Position numbers and translations under genes: made by a program. From NCBI GenBank assembly GCA_963795805.1, contig CAWCIV010000003.1, positions 124,001-188,000 of the forward strand: a DNA stretch of 64,000 bases. The letters are read 5' to 3'. The DNA comes from JALYYC01 sp963795805. Lineage in GTDB: Bacteria > Chloroflexota > Dormibacteria > CF-121. Positions 48,054-56,932 of the stretch are shown here, one piece after another (the stretch's first letter is position 1; every line of letters begins with the position of its first letter). The notes below the pieces were generated by a model. The model saw only the letters and a list, made by a program, of their open reading frames with translations, was not told the DNA's origin and made no database searches.

Positions 48054-48773
48054 TCAGGCCGCGGCGGCCTGCGCGAAGGAGCGAAAAAGCCGCTGCACCC
48101 AGGGGAGGTCCGCCAGCTCCTCGGGGTGCCACTGCACGGCGATCAGGAACCGGCGGTCGGCCGCCTCGAGCGCCTCGATGACGCCGTCCTCGGCCCTCCC
48201 GCTGACACGGAGCGGCGGCGCCACCTGCTTCACGGCCTGGTGATGCAGGCTGTTGACCTCGAGGCTCGTCTCGTCGATCAATTGAGCCAGGCGCGAGTCC
48301 GGATCGAGCCGGACGCGGTGGACCAACGCGGCCCGTGCACGGCCATCGGCATCGGAGTGCTCCACGACCGTCGTCCCCTGCGCCCGGAGATCCTGGAAGA
48401 GGCTCCCGCCGAGCGCAACGTTGAGGAGCTGTTGACCCCGGCAGATGCCCAGGGTCGGCAGGTCCGCCTCGAATGCCCAGCGAGCCAGTTGCAGCTCGGT
48501 GCGGTCACGCGCGGCCTCGACCACGTTCAGCTCGCCGATCGCCTCCTCCCCGTATTCGGAGGGCGCCACGTCCGCACCCCCCGGAAAGACGATGCCGTCG
48601 AGCCGGTCGAAGATTGCGCGCAACCGTTCAGGCTCGAGCTGCAGCGGGATCAGGATCGGGGCGCACCCGGCGGCGACCAGCGCGCGGACGTAGCTCTGGT
48701 TGATCCCGAATCGGGCCGGCTTGGGCCCGGCCGGGATCGCCAGCGTGGGCAAGCCGACGAGTGGCGGCCTCAA
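48054..48773 (-). CDS. Gamma-glutamyl hydrolase-like class I glutamine amidotransferase (peptidase C26, PuuD-like)
   Basis: This 239-residue enzyme has LPTLAIPAGPKPARFGINQSYVRAL at the start and VFPGGADVAPSEYGEE. The nucleophile Cys is in LGICRGQQLLNVALGGSLFQDL, and the His-Glu pair is in VQWHPEE. All triad residues are present. PuuD-like enzymes cleave gamma-glutamyl amides. It overlaps the tldE stop by four bases, so it belongs to the peptide-handling operon. The substrate could be a gamma-glutamyl peptide. Confidence 0.85.
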   Translation of the reverse strand: MRPPLVGLPTLAIPAGPKPARFGINQSYVRALVAAGCAPILIPLQLEPERLRAIFDRLDGIVFPGGADVAPSEYGEEAIGELNVVEAARDRTELQLARWAFEADLPTLGICRGQQLLNVALGGSLFQDLRAQGTTVVEHSDADGRARAALVHRVRLDPDSRLAQLIDETSLEVNSLHHQAVKQVAPPLRVSGRAEDGVIEALEAADRRFLIAVQWHPEELADLPWVQRLFRSFAQAAAA

Positions 48774-50113
48774 CTGGTGAACGTGAAGGCGTTGAGATGG
48801 ACGGCCGGGACCCTGGACGCCCCGAAGTACTCGCTGGCCTGTAGCTTCGTCGAGTTGCTCAGCGCCACCGTTCCGTCGAGGCCCTTGAGAATGCTTTCGG
48901 TGAAGCGGAGGTCCTTGATCGGGCGTGTCACTCTGCCGTTCTCGATCAGGAAGGTCCCCTCGCGGGTCATGCCGGTAATGACCGAAGCCTTCGGCTGCAC
49001 GACGCGGACGTACCAGAAACGCGTGACCCAGATCCCGCGTTTGATCCCGCTGGCCATCTCCTCCTTGCGCGCTTCGCCAGGAGCCATGAACAGGTTGACG
49101 GCGAATGGGCCTTCCGTGTTGGGCGCCGGTAGTCCGTGGCCGGTGGACGGCCGTCCGGCTCGCGTTCCGGTCAGCTGGTCGTATACGAGCCCGGTGGCGA
49201 CGCCATTCTTGATCAGGTCTACCCGTTGCTTGGGCACACCCTCGAAGTCGAAGGGAGCGGGCAGGCCGGAGCGGTCGAGGCCGTCATCCCAGATGGCTAC
49301 CGCCTCACCGGTGATCCGTTCGCCGAGACGCATGAAGCTCCGCTCCTCCTGGGCCGCCAGCGCGCTGAATCCCATCAGGCTCAGAAACTCGAGCATCTCC
49401 GCCACCGCGTACTCCTCGAGCACAACCTCGTAAACACCCGGCTCGACCGGCCTGGCGTCCTGGTTGCGGCGCGCTTTGTCGATGACCTCGGCGGCCAGCG
49501 CGTCGCGATCGAGGTCGTTGACGTCAACCGCGGAGCAATCCGCGTAGCCCGATCCCGCCTCCCCCATGACCACGGAGTTGACGGTGGCCTGGGTTGATCG
49601 GTGATGGTGACGAACGCCGAGGGAGTTGGCGATCATGAGTTGCGCGGCGGCCGTGCTGTAGGCGCCGAATGCCTTCAGGCCGGCCCTGGCGGACTGGCGG
49701 CACACGGCGTCGACGAAGTCCGCGCGCTCTTCGGGCGTGGCGCCCGCGGTCGCCTCGGACCAGGCCAGGACATCCGGCGCCGGCGCGGGACCCGGCATCG
49801 GCACAACCTCGCCAGGCGGCTGCAGCGCGGCGATCCGCAGGGCACGGTCGAGCACCTCCGCCGCCGCAGCATCGCCGAGCTGGTTCAGCGACGCGACGCC
49901 CGTGCGGCTATCCTTCACCACCCGCACCCGGACGCTCACGTTGCGCTCGGCCACGTTCTGGTGAATTCCGTTGTTGGCGAAGCGCGTCAGGGCACTGTCC
50001 CACTCGGTGATCATGACCTCGGTCTGCTGGGCGGATGAGCGCTCGAGCAGCTGGTCCGTGAATCGGGTGAGCTCGTCATGGTTCGTCAACCCAACGCTCT
50101 CGACACTTTTCAC
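48770..50113 (-). CDS. tldE: TldE/PmbA-family metalloprotease subunit
   Basis: This 447-residue partner of TldD has LGVRHHHRSTQATVNSVVMGEAGSGYAD, YEVVLEEYAVAEMLEFLSLMGFSA and GHGLPAPNTEGPFAVNLFMAPGE. It lacks the metal-binding HExxxH that TldD carries, as expected. The heterodimer degrades or matures peptides, e.g. cleaving the leader from microcin B17 or processing unfolded peptides. The GTG start overlaps the tldD stop (GTGA). The final hydrolase overlaps its end. Confidence 0.88.
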   Translation of the reverse strand: MKSVESVGLTNHDELTRFTDQLLERSSAQQTEVMITEWDSALTRFANNGIHQNVAERNVSVRVRVVKDSRTGVASLNQLGDAAAAEVLDRALRIAALQPPGEVVPMPGPAPAPDVLAWSEATAGATPEERADFVDAVCRQSARAGLKAFGAYSTAAAQLMIANSLGVRHHHRSTQATVNSVVMGEAGSGYADCSAVDVNDLDRDALAAEVIDKARRNQDARPVEPGVYEVVLEEYAVAEMLEFLSLMGFSALAAQEERSFMRLGERITGEAVAIWDDGLDRSGLPAPFDFEGVPKQRVDLIKNGVATGLVYDQLTGTRAGRPSTGHGLPAPNTEGPFAVNLFMAPGEARKEEMASGIKRGIWVTRFWYVRVVQPKASVITGMTREGTFLIENGRVTRPIKDLRFTESILKGLDGTVALSNSTKLQASEYFGASRVPAVHLNAFTFTS

Positions 50114-51552
50114 TGCAAGATCCCCACGCGAACGTTTTGAAAACGGGCGGGCGCCGCGCCGTGGGCGACGTGAGCGACCTGGGGCGGCTGCCCCTTGCCG
50201 CAATTGGCGAGTCCGAAGACGCTCCACTCACCGCGGCCGGCCACCGCGTCGCAGGCGTTCCAGAACTCCGGCGTGATCCCGGCGTAGGTGGCATTCTTGA
50301 GCATCCGGCCACGCTTACCATCGACGATCTCGTAGGCCAGCTGCGTCCCGAACTGGAAGTTCAGGCGCTTATCGTCGATGCTCCAGCTCCGGTTCGTCTC
50401 CATGTAGACGCCGTCCCGGGTCTCCGCGATCATCTGCGCGAGCGAGCTGTCGCCAGGCTGCAGGTTGACGTTGGTCATCCGGATCAAGGGAATCCGATTC
50501 CACCCATCCGCGCGCATGGTGCCGTTGCTGCGCTGATCGAGCACCCGTGCGGTCTCTCGTGACGTCAAGTAGCCGACGAAGAGGCCCTTGTCGATCAGCA
50601 GGCTGCGCTGCGCCGGCACGCCCTCGTCATCCCAGCCGAATGTCCCCAGCCCGGTGGGCGTCAGGGCATCGGCGGTAATGGTCACCAGGGGTGAGCCGTA
50701 GCGAAGGTGATTCAGTTTCTCCGGCGTCATGAAGCTGGTGCCGGCGTAGGCGGCCTCCATACCGAAGACCCGATCCAGCTCGGTCGGATGACCGCAGGAT
50801 TCGTGGATCTGGAGGGCGGTCTGGCTGGCGTCGAGGATCAGGGTCTTGACCCCGCTCGGACACTGCGGCGCGGAAAGCAGCGCCACGGCCTCCTCCCCGA
50901 TCCGGCCCGCGTGGCGGTCCAGCTCCAGCGCCTGGATGTACTCGTAGCCGCCCGCCCCCTGGTGGCGCCCGAACGAGTTCGGATAGGAGCGGTTCTGCAC
51001 ATCGTCCGGCGTGGTCGCGGTTGCCTCGATGCCGGCGCCGCTCTCGTAGAGCTCCTGCTCCGTAAAGGCGCCCTCGCTCGAGGCGAACACCTTCGTCTCG
51101 CGGATGAATTCCATCGACCCCTCGCGCACCGTGACGCCGTCGGTCTGGCCCATGGCCGCATCCGCCCGGAGCAACAGGTCGACCTTTTCGCTCAGCGGGA
51201 CGCTGAAGGGATCGCGTTCGATCGGCGTGCGGTACCGGCCGCGCGACGTCACGGGGTCCCCCAGCTCGACCCGGCCGGCAGCCACCCGTGCGCTTGCCCG
51301 CGCGATCCGAATCGCGCGTTCGACGGCAACCTCGACTTCCGACCGTTCGAGGCGCGAGCTGCCCGCGAATCCCCAGGCGCCGTCGACCAGCACGCGGACG
51401 CCGAAGCCTTCGCTGGCGTCGTCGGAGACGGCGGCCAGCTCCCCGTTCTTGACCGTGAGGTCCTGCTGCACACGATGACTGATGCGGACATCCGCATAGC
51501 CGGCGCCCTTCAGCTGAGCGGCATTGAGCGCAGCCTCCGCGAGCTCCTTCAT
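50110..51552 (-). CDS. tldD: TldD-family metalloprotease subunit
   Basis: This 480-residue zinc protease subunit has the metal-binding sequence ALQIHESCGHPTELDRVFG, with HESCGH as the HExxxH site. GTFGWDDEGVPAQRSLLIDKGLFVGYLTSRETA, MTNVNLQPGDSSLAQMIAETRDGVYME and a C-terminal GITPEFWNACDAVAGRGEW follow. Metal ligands (His, Glu, His, Cys) are present. It forms a heterodimer with TldE and is encoded directly after a solute-binding protein, nine bases away. Substrate peptides may be those imported or produced by this operon. Confidence 0.9.
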   Translation of the reverse strand: MKELAEAALNAAQLKGAGYADVRISHRVQQDLTVKNGELAAVSDDASEGFGVRVLVDGAWGFAGSSRLERSEVEVAVERAIRIARASARVAAGRVELGDPVTSRGRYRTPIERDPFSVPLSEKVDLLLRADAAMGQTDGVTVREGSMEFIRETKVFASSEGAFTEQELYESGAGIEATATTPDDVQNRSYPNSFGRHQGAGGYEYIQALELDRHAGRIGEEAVALLSAPQCPSGVKTLILDASQTALQIHESCGHPTELDRVFGMEAAYAGTSFMTPEKLNHLRYGSPLVTITADALTPTGLGTFGWDDEGVPAQRSLLIDKGLFVGYLTSRETARVLDQRSNGTMRADGWNRIPLIRMTNVNLQPGDSSLAQMIAETRDGVYMETNRSWSIDDKRLNFQFGTQLAYEIVDGKRGRMLKNATYAGITPEFWNACDAVAGRGEWSVFGLANCGKGQPPQVAHVAHGAAPARFQNVRVGILQ

Positions 51553-51561
51553 CGGATCAGC

Positions 51562-53361
51562 TTACGAGTTGATGTACCACTCGGCGGTCTGATTCATCCA
51601 CCAGAACTCGTTGCCCTTGTAGCCGCCGAGCTTCTTGTTGAAGGCTTCGACGTCGACCGCCTGGTACAGGGGAATCTCGGGAAGGACCTCGGCCAGCCGT
51701 TTTTGTGCCGCGACGTACTTGTCCTTCCGATCGGAGACCTTGACGGACAGGCGAGCCTGGTCGAGGGCCTGGTCCAGCTGCGGGTCACTGATGAACGTCG
51801 TGTTCTGACCGACGCAGCCGTTGGCGTCGGTTGGGATCTGCGAGCTGTGGTACGCGGTGTAGGCGAGCGAGTCAGGCTCGGCTGGATAGCTGTAGTTGTT
51901 GGTGTACATCGCCAGGTCGAAGTTGTGACTGTAGATCACGCCTCCGCTGGTGCACGACCCGAACATCCGCGTCGACGGCACGTTCGCAAATGGCTTGATC
52001 ACCTGGACACCGATGGCGGCCAGGTCCCCCGCCACCACGACCTCTTGTTCCTCTCGGAGGGGGAGCGTTGTCGTGACCAGGTGCAATTGAACGCAGCGGC
52101 CCTGCGGGTCCGTCCGGAACCCACGGCAGCTTCCCTGCGTCTGCATCTTGTAGCCGGCGTCGTCCAGCAACTTGTTCGCCGCTGTGACGCTGTATTGCGT
52201 GTGTCTGGCTGACGGGTCGAGGCACCAGGCCCCGGTCTGAATGCACATCCAGGCATCGGGTGGGACAACCGTCCGTCCCAGCAACAGGGTATCGACGATT
52301 TTCTGGCGGTCGATCGCCAGTAGGATCGCCTTCCGCAGCGTGATATCGCTCAAAAACGTGTTGTGCAAGTTGATATCGAGATGCTCAGCGGCGCTGTCCT
52401 GGATGGTCACCGTGGTGACGTCGGGAAGGCGTAAGAGCGGTGGGAGAAGTGATGGGCGCAGGTCGAGCCCCATGTCGATGGTGTTGGTGCGGAGGTCATT
52501 GACTTCCGCGTTGGCATCAGCCTCGAACTTCACGCGGATCTGTTCGAGGTACGGCGCGTGCGGACCCCACCAATGGGGGTTCCTGACCAGGGTGAGATGG
52601 TCACCGCTCACCCACTCCTTGAAGATGAAGGGGCCGGTCCCGACCATCACCTTGTCGAGCGTGTCGGTTCCGCTGTAGCCGCCGGGAATGCTGACGGTGA
52701 CCTTGTCATGCGTGATGTCGCCTGTCTGCGCCCACACCTGCCGGAGCAGGTGGTCGGGAAGGATGCCGTAGGGCCCGGTGCCTAGCGTGAGGTACGCGGC
52801 ATAGACGCTCTTGAAGTGCACCACCGCGGTATGGGTGTCCGGCGTGTCGACGCTGTCCACCTGGTCCCAGCCACTGGTCGAGACGACCGGGGTCGGGTTC
52901 TTGTCCCGGTAGCGCAGCCACCAGAAATCGAAGGTTGATTTCACGTCCTTCGAGCTGAACGCGACGCCGTCTTGCCACTTGACTCCGGTGCGCAATTTCC
53001 AGGTTACGTCCATTCGATCGCCACTGACTTTGACGTCCCCGTTCTCGAGGCTGGGGACCTCAATGGCGAGTTGCGGGACCCAGTAGTCGGTCAGCTTCGG
53101 GTTGGAGGGCACGTCCTGGTTGGCCTTCACGGTCAGGAGCCCCTCCATGGACGGATTGATGTAGGCGCAGGCATGAGAGGCGGTCGCAGTGATGTTGCAG
53201 CTGAGGAAGCTGTCTTGCTCCTGCCAGGACCCGACCGTTACCGTCCCCCCCGGCCTGGGTGTCGACGTGGTGGTGGCCGCCGTCGGCGTACAGGCCGCGA
53301 TCAGCCCCGCGACCGTCGCCATCACCACCCACCTGTGCCGTCCCGGGTCGGTTCCGGTCAT
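51562..53361 (-). CDS. ABC transporter peptide-binding lipoprotein (SBP family 5), copy 1
   Basis: This 599-residue extracellular binding protein of the OppA/DppA family has signal RWVVMATVAGLIAAC with lipobox Cys24 (LIAAC). The body contains GGTVTVGSWQEQDSFLSC, VTWKLRTGVKWQDGVAFSSKDVKSTF, VGTGPFIFKEW and LRKAILLAIDRQKIVDTLLLGR. The ATG at 53361 follows AAGGAGG. No permease or ATPase gene is beside it. It is followed directly by tldD, so it probably captures peptides whose later processing involves TldD/TldE. Confidence 0.88.
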   Translation of the reverse strand: MTGTDPGRHRWVVMATVAGLIAACTPTAATTTSTPRPGGTVTVGSWQEQDSFLSCNITATASHACAYINPSMEGLLTVKANQDVPSNPKLTDYWVPQLAIEVPSLENGDVKVSGDRMDVTWKLRTGVKWQDGVAFSSKDVKSTFDFWWLRYRDKNPTPVVSTSGWDQVDSVDTPDTHTAVVHFKSVYAAYLTLGTGPYGILPDHLLRQVWAQTGDITHDKVTVSIPGGYSGTDTLDKVMVGTGPFIFKEWVSGDHLTLVRNPHWWGPHAPYLEQIRVKFEADANAEVNDLRTNTIDMGLDLRPSLLPPLLRLPDVTTVTIQDSAAEHLDINLHNTFLSDITLRKAILLAIDRQKIVDTLLLGRTVVPPDAWMCIQTGAWCLDPSARHTQYSVTAANKLLDDAGYKMQTQGSCRGFRTDPQGRCVQLHLVTTTLPLREEQEVVVAGDLAAIGVQVIKPFANVPSTRMFGSCTSGGVIYSHNFDLAMYTNNYSYPAEPDSLAYTAYHSSQIPTDANGCVGQNTTFISDPQLDQALDQARLSVKVSDRKDKYVAAQKRLAEVLPEIPLYQAVDVEAFNKKLGGYKGNEFWWMNQTAEWYINS

Positions 53362-53555
53362 GAAGACCTCCTTCCGGGTTGCGGACTGGTCAGGGGAAGG
53401 CGCTGTCCGGACGCAGCGCCGCCAACGTGCGGGCGCGGTCGTATCGGGCGGTATTCTACGGGCGCGCATCGAGCCGGGTCAACGAAACCGGGCGTTTTCT
53501 AACCTTATCTAACAGGGCCCGGGGCGACGCCACGGCCGGTTCGCGTCCCACGGGC

Positions 53556-55331
53556 TCAGTCCAGCCACCAATCGGCGGCATTCCACAAGGTCGTCGCCGA
53601 ACTCGAGTTGGGCACGAGGTTGTGAAGGTGAGGCGTCCGGAGCACGACCTGGACTCGCTCGAAGAGGGGCACCTCGGCGCCCAGCCGGGTGTAGGCCCGT
53701 TCGAAGGCGCCATAGTCCTGAACCCGGTCCGCGAGTGAGAGCGTCCGGCGACCCCGATCGAGGCTTCGATCGATGTCCGGGCTGTTGAAGCGGCCGAAAT
53801 TCGACCCCTTGCCGAGGTTGGCGGCGGTTGGAATCTGCGAGGAATGCTGGAGTGGGTAGACGCCATCGGGATCCGCTCCGGTGCTCCAGGTCCAAACCCC
53901 GGCCTCGAACCGGCCGCGATCCAGAACCCCGTCCTGGGCGTAGCCACTGAACAGGTCGCTCGGATGGGCGTCGGTGGGGACGACCTCCGCGCCAATCTTT
54001 CGCCACTGAGCGATCAGCGCGTCGCGGACCGCCGTGCTCAGGGAATTGCCGAAGGCGCTGACCAGGGTGAAGCGCAGGCGGCGGCCATTCTTGACGCGAA
54101 TGCCGTCCGCACTGACCTGCCACCCGTCGCCGTCGAGAGCTCGGGCTGCCGAGGACGGGTCGTACGAAAGCACGGAATCCGCGTCGTGAAAGTCGCGCAG
54201 GAGGCTCGAGATCGGGGACTGGGCGAGCTGGGCCTGATCGTGGAACAGGACGCGTACCAGGGCGCCTCGATCGACCGAGCCGCGCAGCGCGTGCAGCAGC
54301 ACCGGGTCGTTTTTCCACGGCGGTGACTGGCCCGTCAGTGGGTTCGGGTCGGCCTGGTTGAAGGTGACCTGCTCGTAGGCGAGGGCCGACTGACGGCTCA
54401 GGGTCATGGGGCCAACCGTGCCCAGGGACGCGAGCTGGTCGTCAGGAATCTCGAGCGCCAGGCCAACCTTGCCCGCCCGTGCCGCGTCGAGCAGTTGGCC
54501 GACCTCCGGGTATATCCGGAACAGGATGCTGTCGAGGTGCGGGCGACGGCCGGCCCGGCCCTGCGACCACGCATCGTTCCGAACGAAGTTGATGTGGTCG
54601 TCGGCCACCAGCTCGGCGATCTCGTACGGGCCGCTGACGACGTCCGGACGAGTCCAGAATCCGTCCTGCGCCAGGCGGTCGACGGGAATGCCGGCCAGCC
54701 GGTGCTCGGGCAAGACCGCCGGAAAGAGATCAAGGTACGCGGGATAGATCCGGTCGAAGTGCAGGGTGAGGCGCAGCGAATCGTGGACGTCGATCCGCGA
54801 GATGGCGTTGTATCCCTCCTGCGAGAGCACCCCGACCGTGTGTGGATTGACGATCGTGTTCCAGGTGTAGGCGACGTCCGACGAGGTCAGCGGCTGGCCG
54901 TCTGACCAGCGCAGGCCGGGACGCAACTCGTAGGTGACATCCATTTTCTGGCTGGCGGCGTCCCAGGTCACGCCGCCGTTTTCAAGCGTGGGGACCCGCA
55001 CCGCGAGGTCCGCGACGGGCCGGAGCGAGGCGTCCCGTCGGGTCAGCCCCGCGTAGAGCAGCGAGTCGATCTCCGCGGCCGGGACTTCATCGTTGAACAG
55101 GGGCGCAAAGTTGGTCGGGCTCTCCCAGTCGCCGATCACGACGCTGCCGCCCTCGCGCCGAGCCGGCTCGGGTCGATAATCGGAGACCGTGACCGGACGG
55201 GCCGTTGCCACGGCAATGCCCTGCATCCCCGGCACGTTGCTGCAGCCACTGACCAGTGGCAACAGGCAGATCGCGACCCGCGCGAGCCTAGATCGTATCG
55301 AGGATCTTGCGGCGCTTTCGCTGGAATTCAC
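53556..55331 (-). CDS. ABC transporter peptide-binding lipoprotein (SBP family 5), copy 2
   Basis: This protein of about 591 residues has signal RLARVAICLLPLVSGC ending in a lipobox (LVSGC). The body contains GGSVVIGDWESPTNFAPLF, ENGGVTWDAASQKMDVTYELRPGLRWSDGQPLTSSDVAYTW and VSGPYEIAEL. The GTG at 55331 is chosen because it places the signal correctly; it overlaps the SHOCT gene by 44 bases. It is only moderately similar to copy 1 and probably has different peptide specificity. Again no permease is present in the window. Confidence 0.83.
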   Translation of the reverse strand: MNSSESAARSSIRSRLARVAICLLPLVSGCSNVPGMQGIAVATARPVTVSDYRPEPARREGGSVVIGDWESPTNFAPLFNDEVPAAEIDSLLYAGLTRRDASLRPVADLAVRVPTLENGGVTWDAASQKMDVTYELRPGLRWSDGQPLTSSDVAYTWNTIVNPHTVGVLSQEGYNAISRIDVHDSLRLTLHFDRIYPAYLDLFPAVLPEHRLAGIPVDRLAQDGFWTRPDVVSGPYEIAELVADDHINFVRNDAWSQGRAGRRPHLDSILFRIYPEVGQLLDAARAGKVGLALEIPDDQLASLGTVGPMTLSRQSALAYEQVTFNQADPNPLTGQSPPWKNDPVLLHALRGSVDRGALVRVLFHDQAQLAQSPISSLLRDFHDADSVLSYDPSSAARALDGDGWQVSADGIRVKNGRRLRFTLVSAFGNSLSTAVRDALIAQWRKIGAEVVPTDAHPSDLFSGYAQDGVLDRGRFEAGVWTWSTGADPDGVYPLQHSSQIPTAANLGKGSNFGRFNSPDIDRSLDRGRRTLSLADRVQDYGAFERAYTRLGAEVPLFERVQVVLRTPHLHNLVPNSSSATTLWNAADWWLD

Positions 55332-55866
55332 TCTCGGTGATGGCTCCACGCTGCCGGAGCTTTTCCAACTGGCCCATATCGGAGACCAGGTCAACGAGAG
55401 GGGACGAAAGCCGCTTGTTGAGATGGAGCTCGTCGACACCGTCGAATTCCGCCGGACGAGCGTCCCAGGACTTGAGATAGAAGAGTGCCTTGACCGCGGT
55501 GTAGGGCACGCCCAGCGTCTCGATATGATCGCGCTCGACGTTCAGGAGCCGCATGGTAACGCCATGGCGGGCATGCTGCAGGTCACCGTCGAGGTAGCCT
55601 TTCAGCACCTCGCCGTCCTGGAAGCGAATTGCCACCTTCTTCCCACCCCGCTCCCGCTCAGCCGCGGTTGGGGCGGCCGCCGAGATGGTAATCCGCTTGA
55701 TCGAGGGGAGCGGGATCAGCGCCCGCTCGTTGTTGCTCGAGTCGGGAAACTCCAGGTCGATATTCGGGTGGTCCAGGTTGATCACCGGCGCCTTCCCCTC
55801 CATGATCTCGTCATCGAGGAAGCGGATCGTGATCGTCGCGTCTTTCCGAGGGCCGGGAGTTGCCAT
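55288..55866 (-). CDS. SHOCT-domain protein with DUF6982-like beta domain
   Basis: This 192-residue protein has an N-terminal beta-rich region with two related repeats (ITIRFLDDEIMEGKAPVINLDHPNIDLEFPD and VAIRFQDGEVLKGYLDGDL). The C-terminal SHOCT helix hairpin, SDMGQLEKLRQRGAITESEFQRKRRKILD, is in residues 160-190. SHOCT motifs are short helices that often terminate secreted or membrane-associated proteins and may oligomerise. No export signal is seen. It heads the peptide operon but has no evident functional link. Confidence 0.78.
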   Translation of the reverse strand: MATPGPRKDATITIRFLDDEIMEGKAPVINLDHPNIDLEFPDSSNNERALIPLPSIKRITISAAAPTAAERERGGKKVAIRFQDGEVLKGYLDGDLQHARHGVTMRLLNVERDHIETLGVPYTAVKALFYLKSWDARPAEFDGVDELHLNKRLSSPLVDLVSDMGQLEKLRQRGAITESEFQRKRRKILDTI

Positions 55867-55998
55867 CAGGTACCCCTCTTCAAATTGACGTCAGCGGCAT
55901 TATAACGGGCAAGTTCCGCCGGACTTGCGGAAAAATCGCGGGCGTGTGACAAAGCTGGAAATTACCCCACGGAGTGGTGGAATCGCCGCAAGAACGGG

Positions 55999-56007
55999 TG
56001 CTATGAT
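55999..56007 (+). promoter_or_regulatory. Extended -10 promoter of the sigma-factor gene
   Basis: TGCTATGAT, identical to the element before the ArsR operon at 15470. A transcript from here would include a GGGAG ribosome site and the TTG start at 56039. Confidence 0.55.
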
Positions 56008-56038
56008 GGCGCCCGCGACTCGGTGGCAGGGAGCGATT

Positions 56039-56932
56039 TTGCCGAGTCCGGGGTGGAACAAGATTACGACGCGAGTTGCCAAAGGCCCCTCGGATCTCGA
56101 CCTCATCAAGGACTACCTGGCGGGCGATGTCGCCGCCTTCGACACCCTCTTCAAGCGCTATCACAAGGCCATCTACGGTCTAACCTTCCGGTTGCTGCGC
56201 GACCGCCAGCTCGCAGAAGACCTGACCCAGGAAACCTTCTTCCAGATCCTTCGTACCATCCACCGCATCAACGACAGCTTCAACTTCTCCGCCTGGATCC
56301 ACCGGATCGCGACCAACCTCTGCTACGACGAGCTGCGCCGCCGGAAGAAGTTCCCCGAGGCCCAGGAGATCGACGACGAGGAGAACGAGGAAGCCGTCCT
56401 GCAGGTCCCCGACGGGGACGCCCGCAAGAGCCCCGAGGTGGCGCTCGAGATCAGCGAGCTCCGCGATGCCGTCTGGTCGGTCGCCCGCCGCCTCCCGGAC
56501 AAGTACCGCCTGGTGTTGACCCTTCGCGAGCTGCAGGGCCTGAGTTACGCCAACATCGCCCGCAAGATGAATGTCTCCGAGAGCGCGGTCGAGACGCTTC
56601 TCCATCGGGCCCGCCGCCGGTTCAAGGAGGAATACCTCTTCATGGAGGGGAAAGCCCAGACCGAGGAGTCACGCTGCCCCACGATCGCCTACCTCCTGGA
56701 CAATTTCCCGCCCGGGACGCTGCGGCGCGAGCAGCGCAAGATGGTGGCCCAACACCTCGACCAGTGCGTCGCCTGCGCCACGCTCTACCCCAACCCGCCG
56801 CACCTCCAGCGCAACGACGTCGTCGTCCCGCTCAACAGCGAGGTGGGCACGCGCCGGTTGACCTCGAAGGTTCGTCACCCCAAGATCTCCTTCATGGACG
56901 GCCGGCTTCAGGGCGGCTACCGCAAGCACTAG
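56039..56932 (+). CDS. Sigma-70 factor (ECF type) with C-terminal zinc-binding motif
   Basis: The protein is about 297 residues. Region 2 (AAFDTLFKRYHKAIYGLTFRLL, FFQILRTIHRINDSFNFSAWIHRIATNLCYDELRRR) is at ~20-110. Region 4 (LPDKYRLVLTLRELQGLSYANIARKMNVSESAVETLLHRARRRF) is at ~160-205. After it comes a ~90-residue tail with H-x3-C-x2-C (QHLDQCVACATLY), resembling the zinc-binding anti-sigma motif. Such motifs normally lie in a separate anti-sigma factor. The TTG start has GGGAG five to six bases upstream; frames beginning earlier precede the extended -10 promoter. It could be self-inhibited. Confidence 0.8.
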   Translation: MPSPGWNKITTRVAKGPSDLDLIKDYLAGDVAAFDTLFKRYHKAIYGLTFRLLRDRQLAEDLTQETFFQILRTIHRINDSFNFSAWIHRIATNLCYDELRRRKKFPEAQEIDDEENEEAVLQVPDGDARKSPEVALEISELRDAVWSVARRLPDKYRLVLTLRELQGLSYANIARKMNVSESAVETLLHRARRRFKEEYLFMEGKAQTEESRCPTIAYLLDNFPPGTLRREQRKMVAQHLDQCVACATLYPNPPHLQRNDVVVPLNSEVGTRRLTSKVRHPKISFMDGRLQGGYRKH

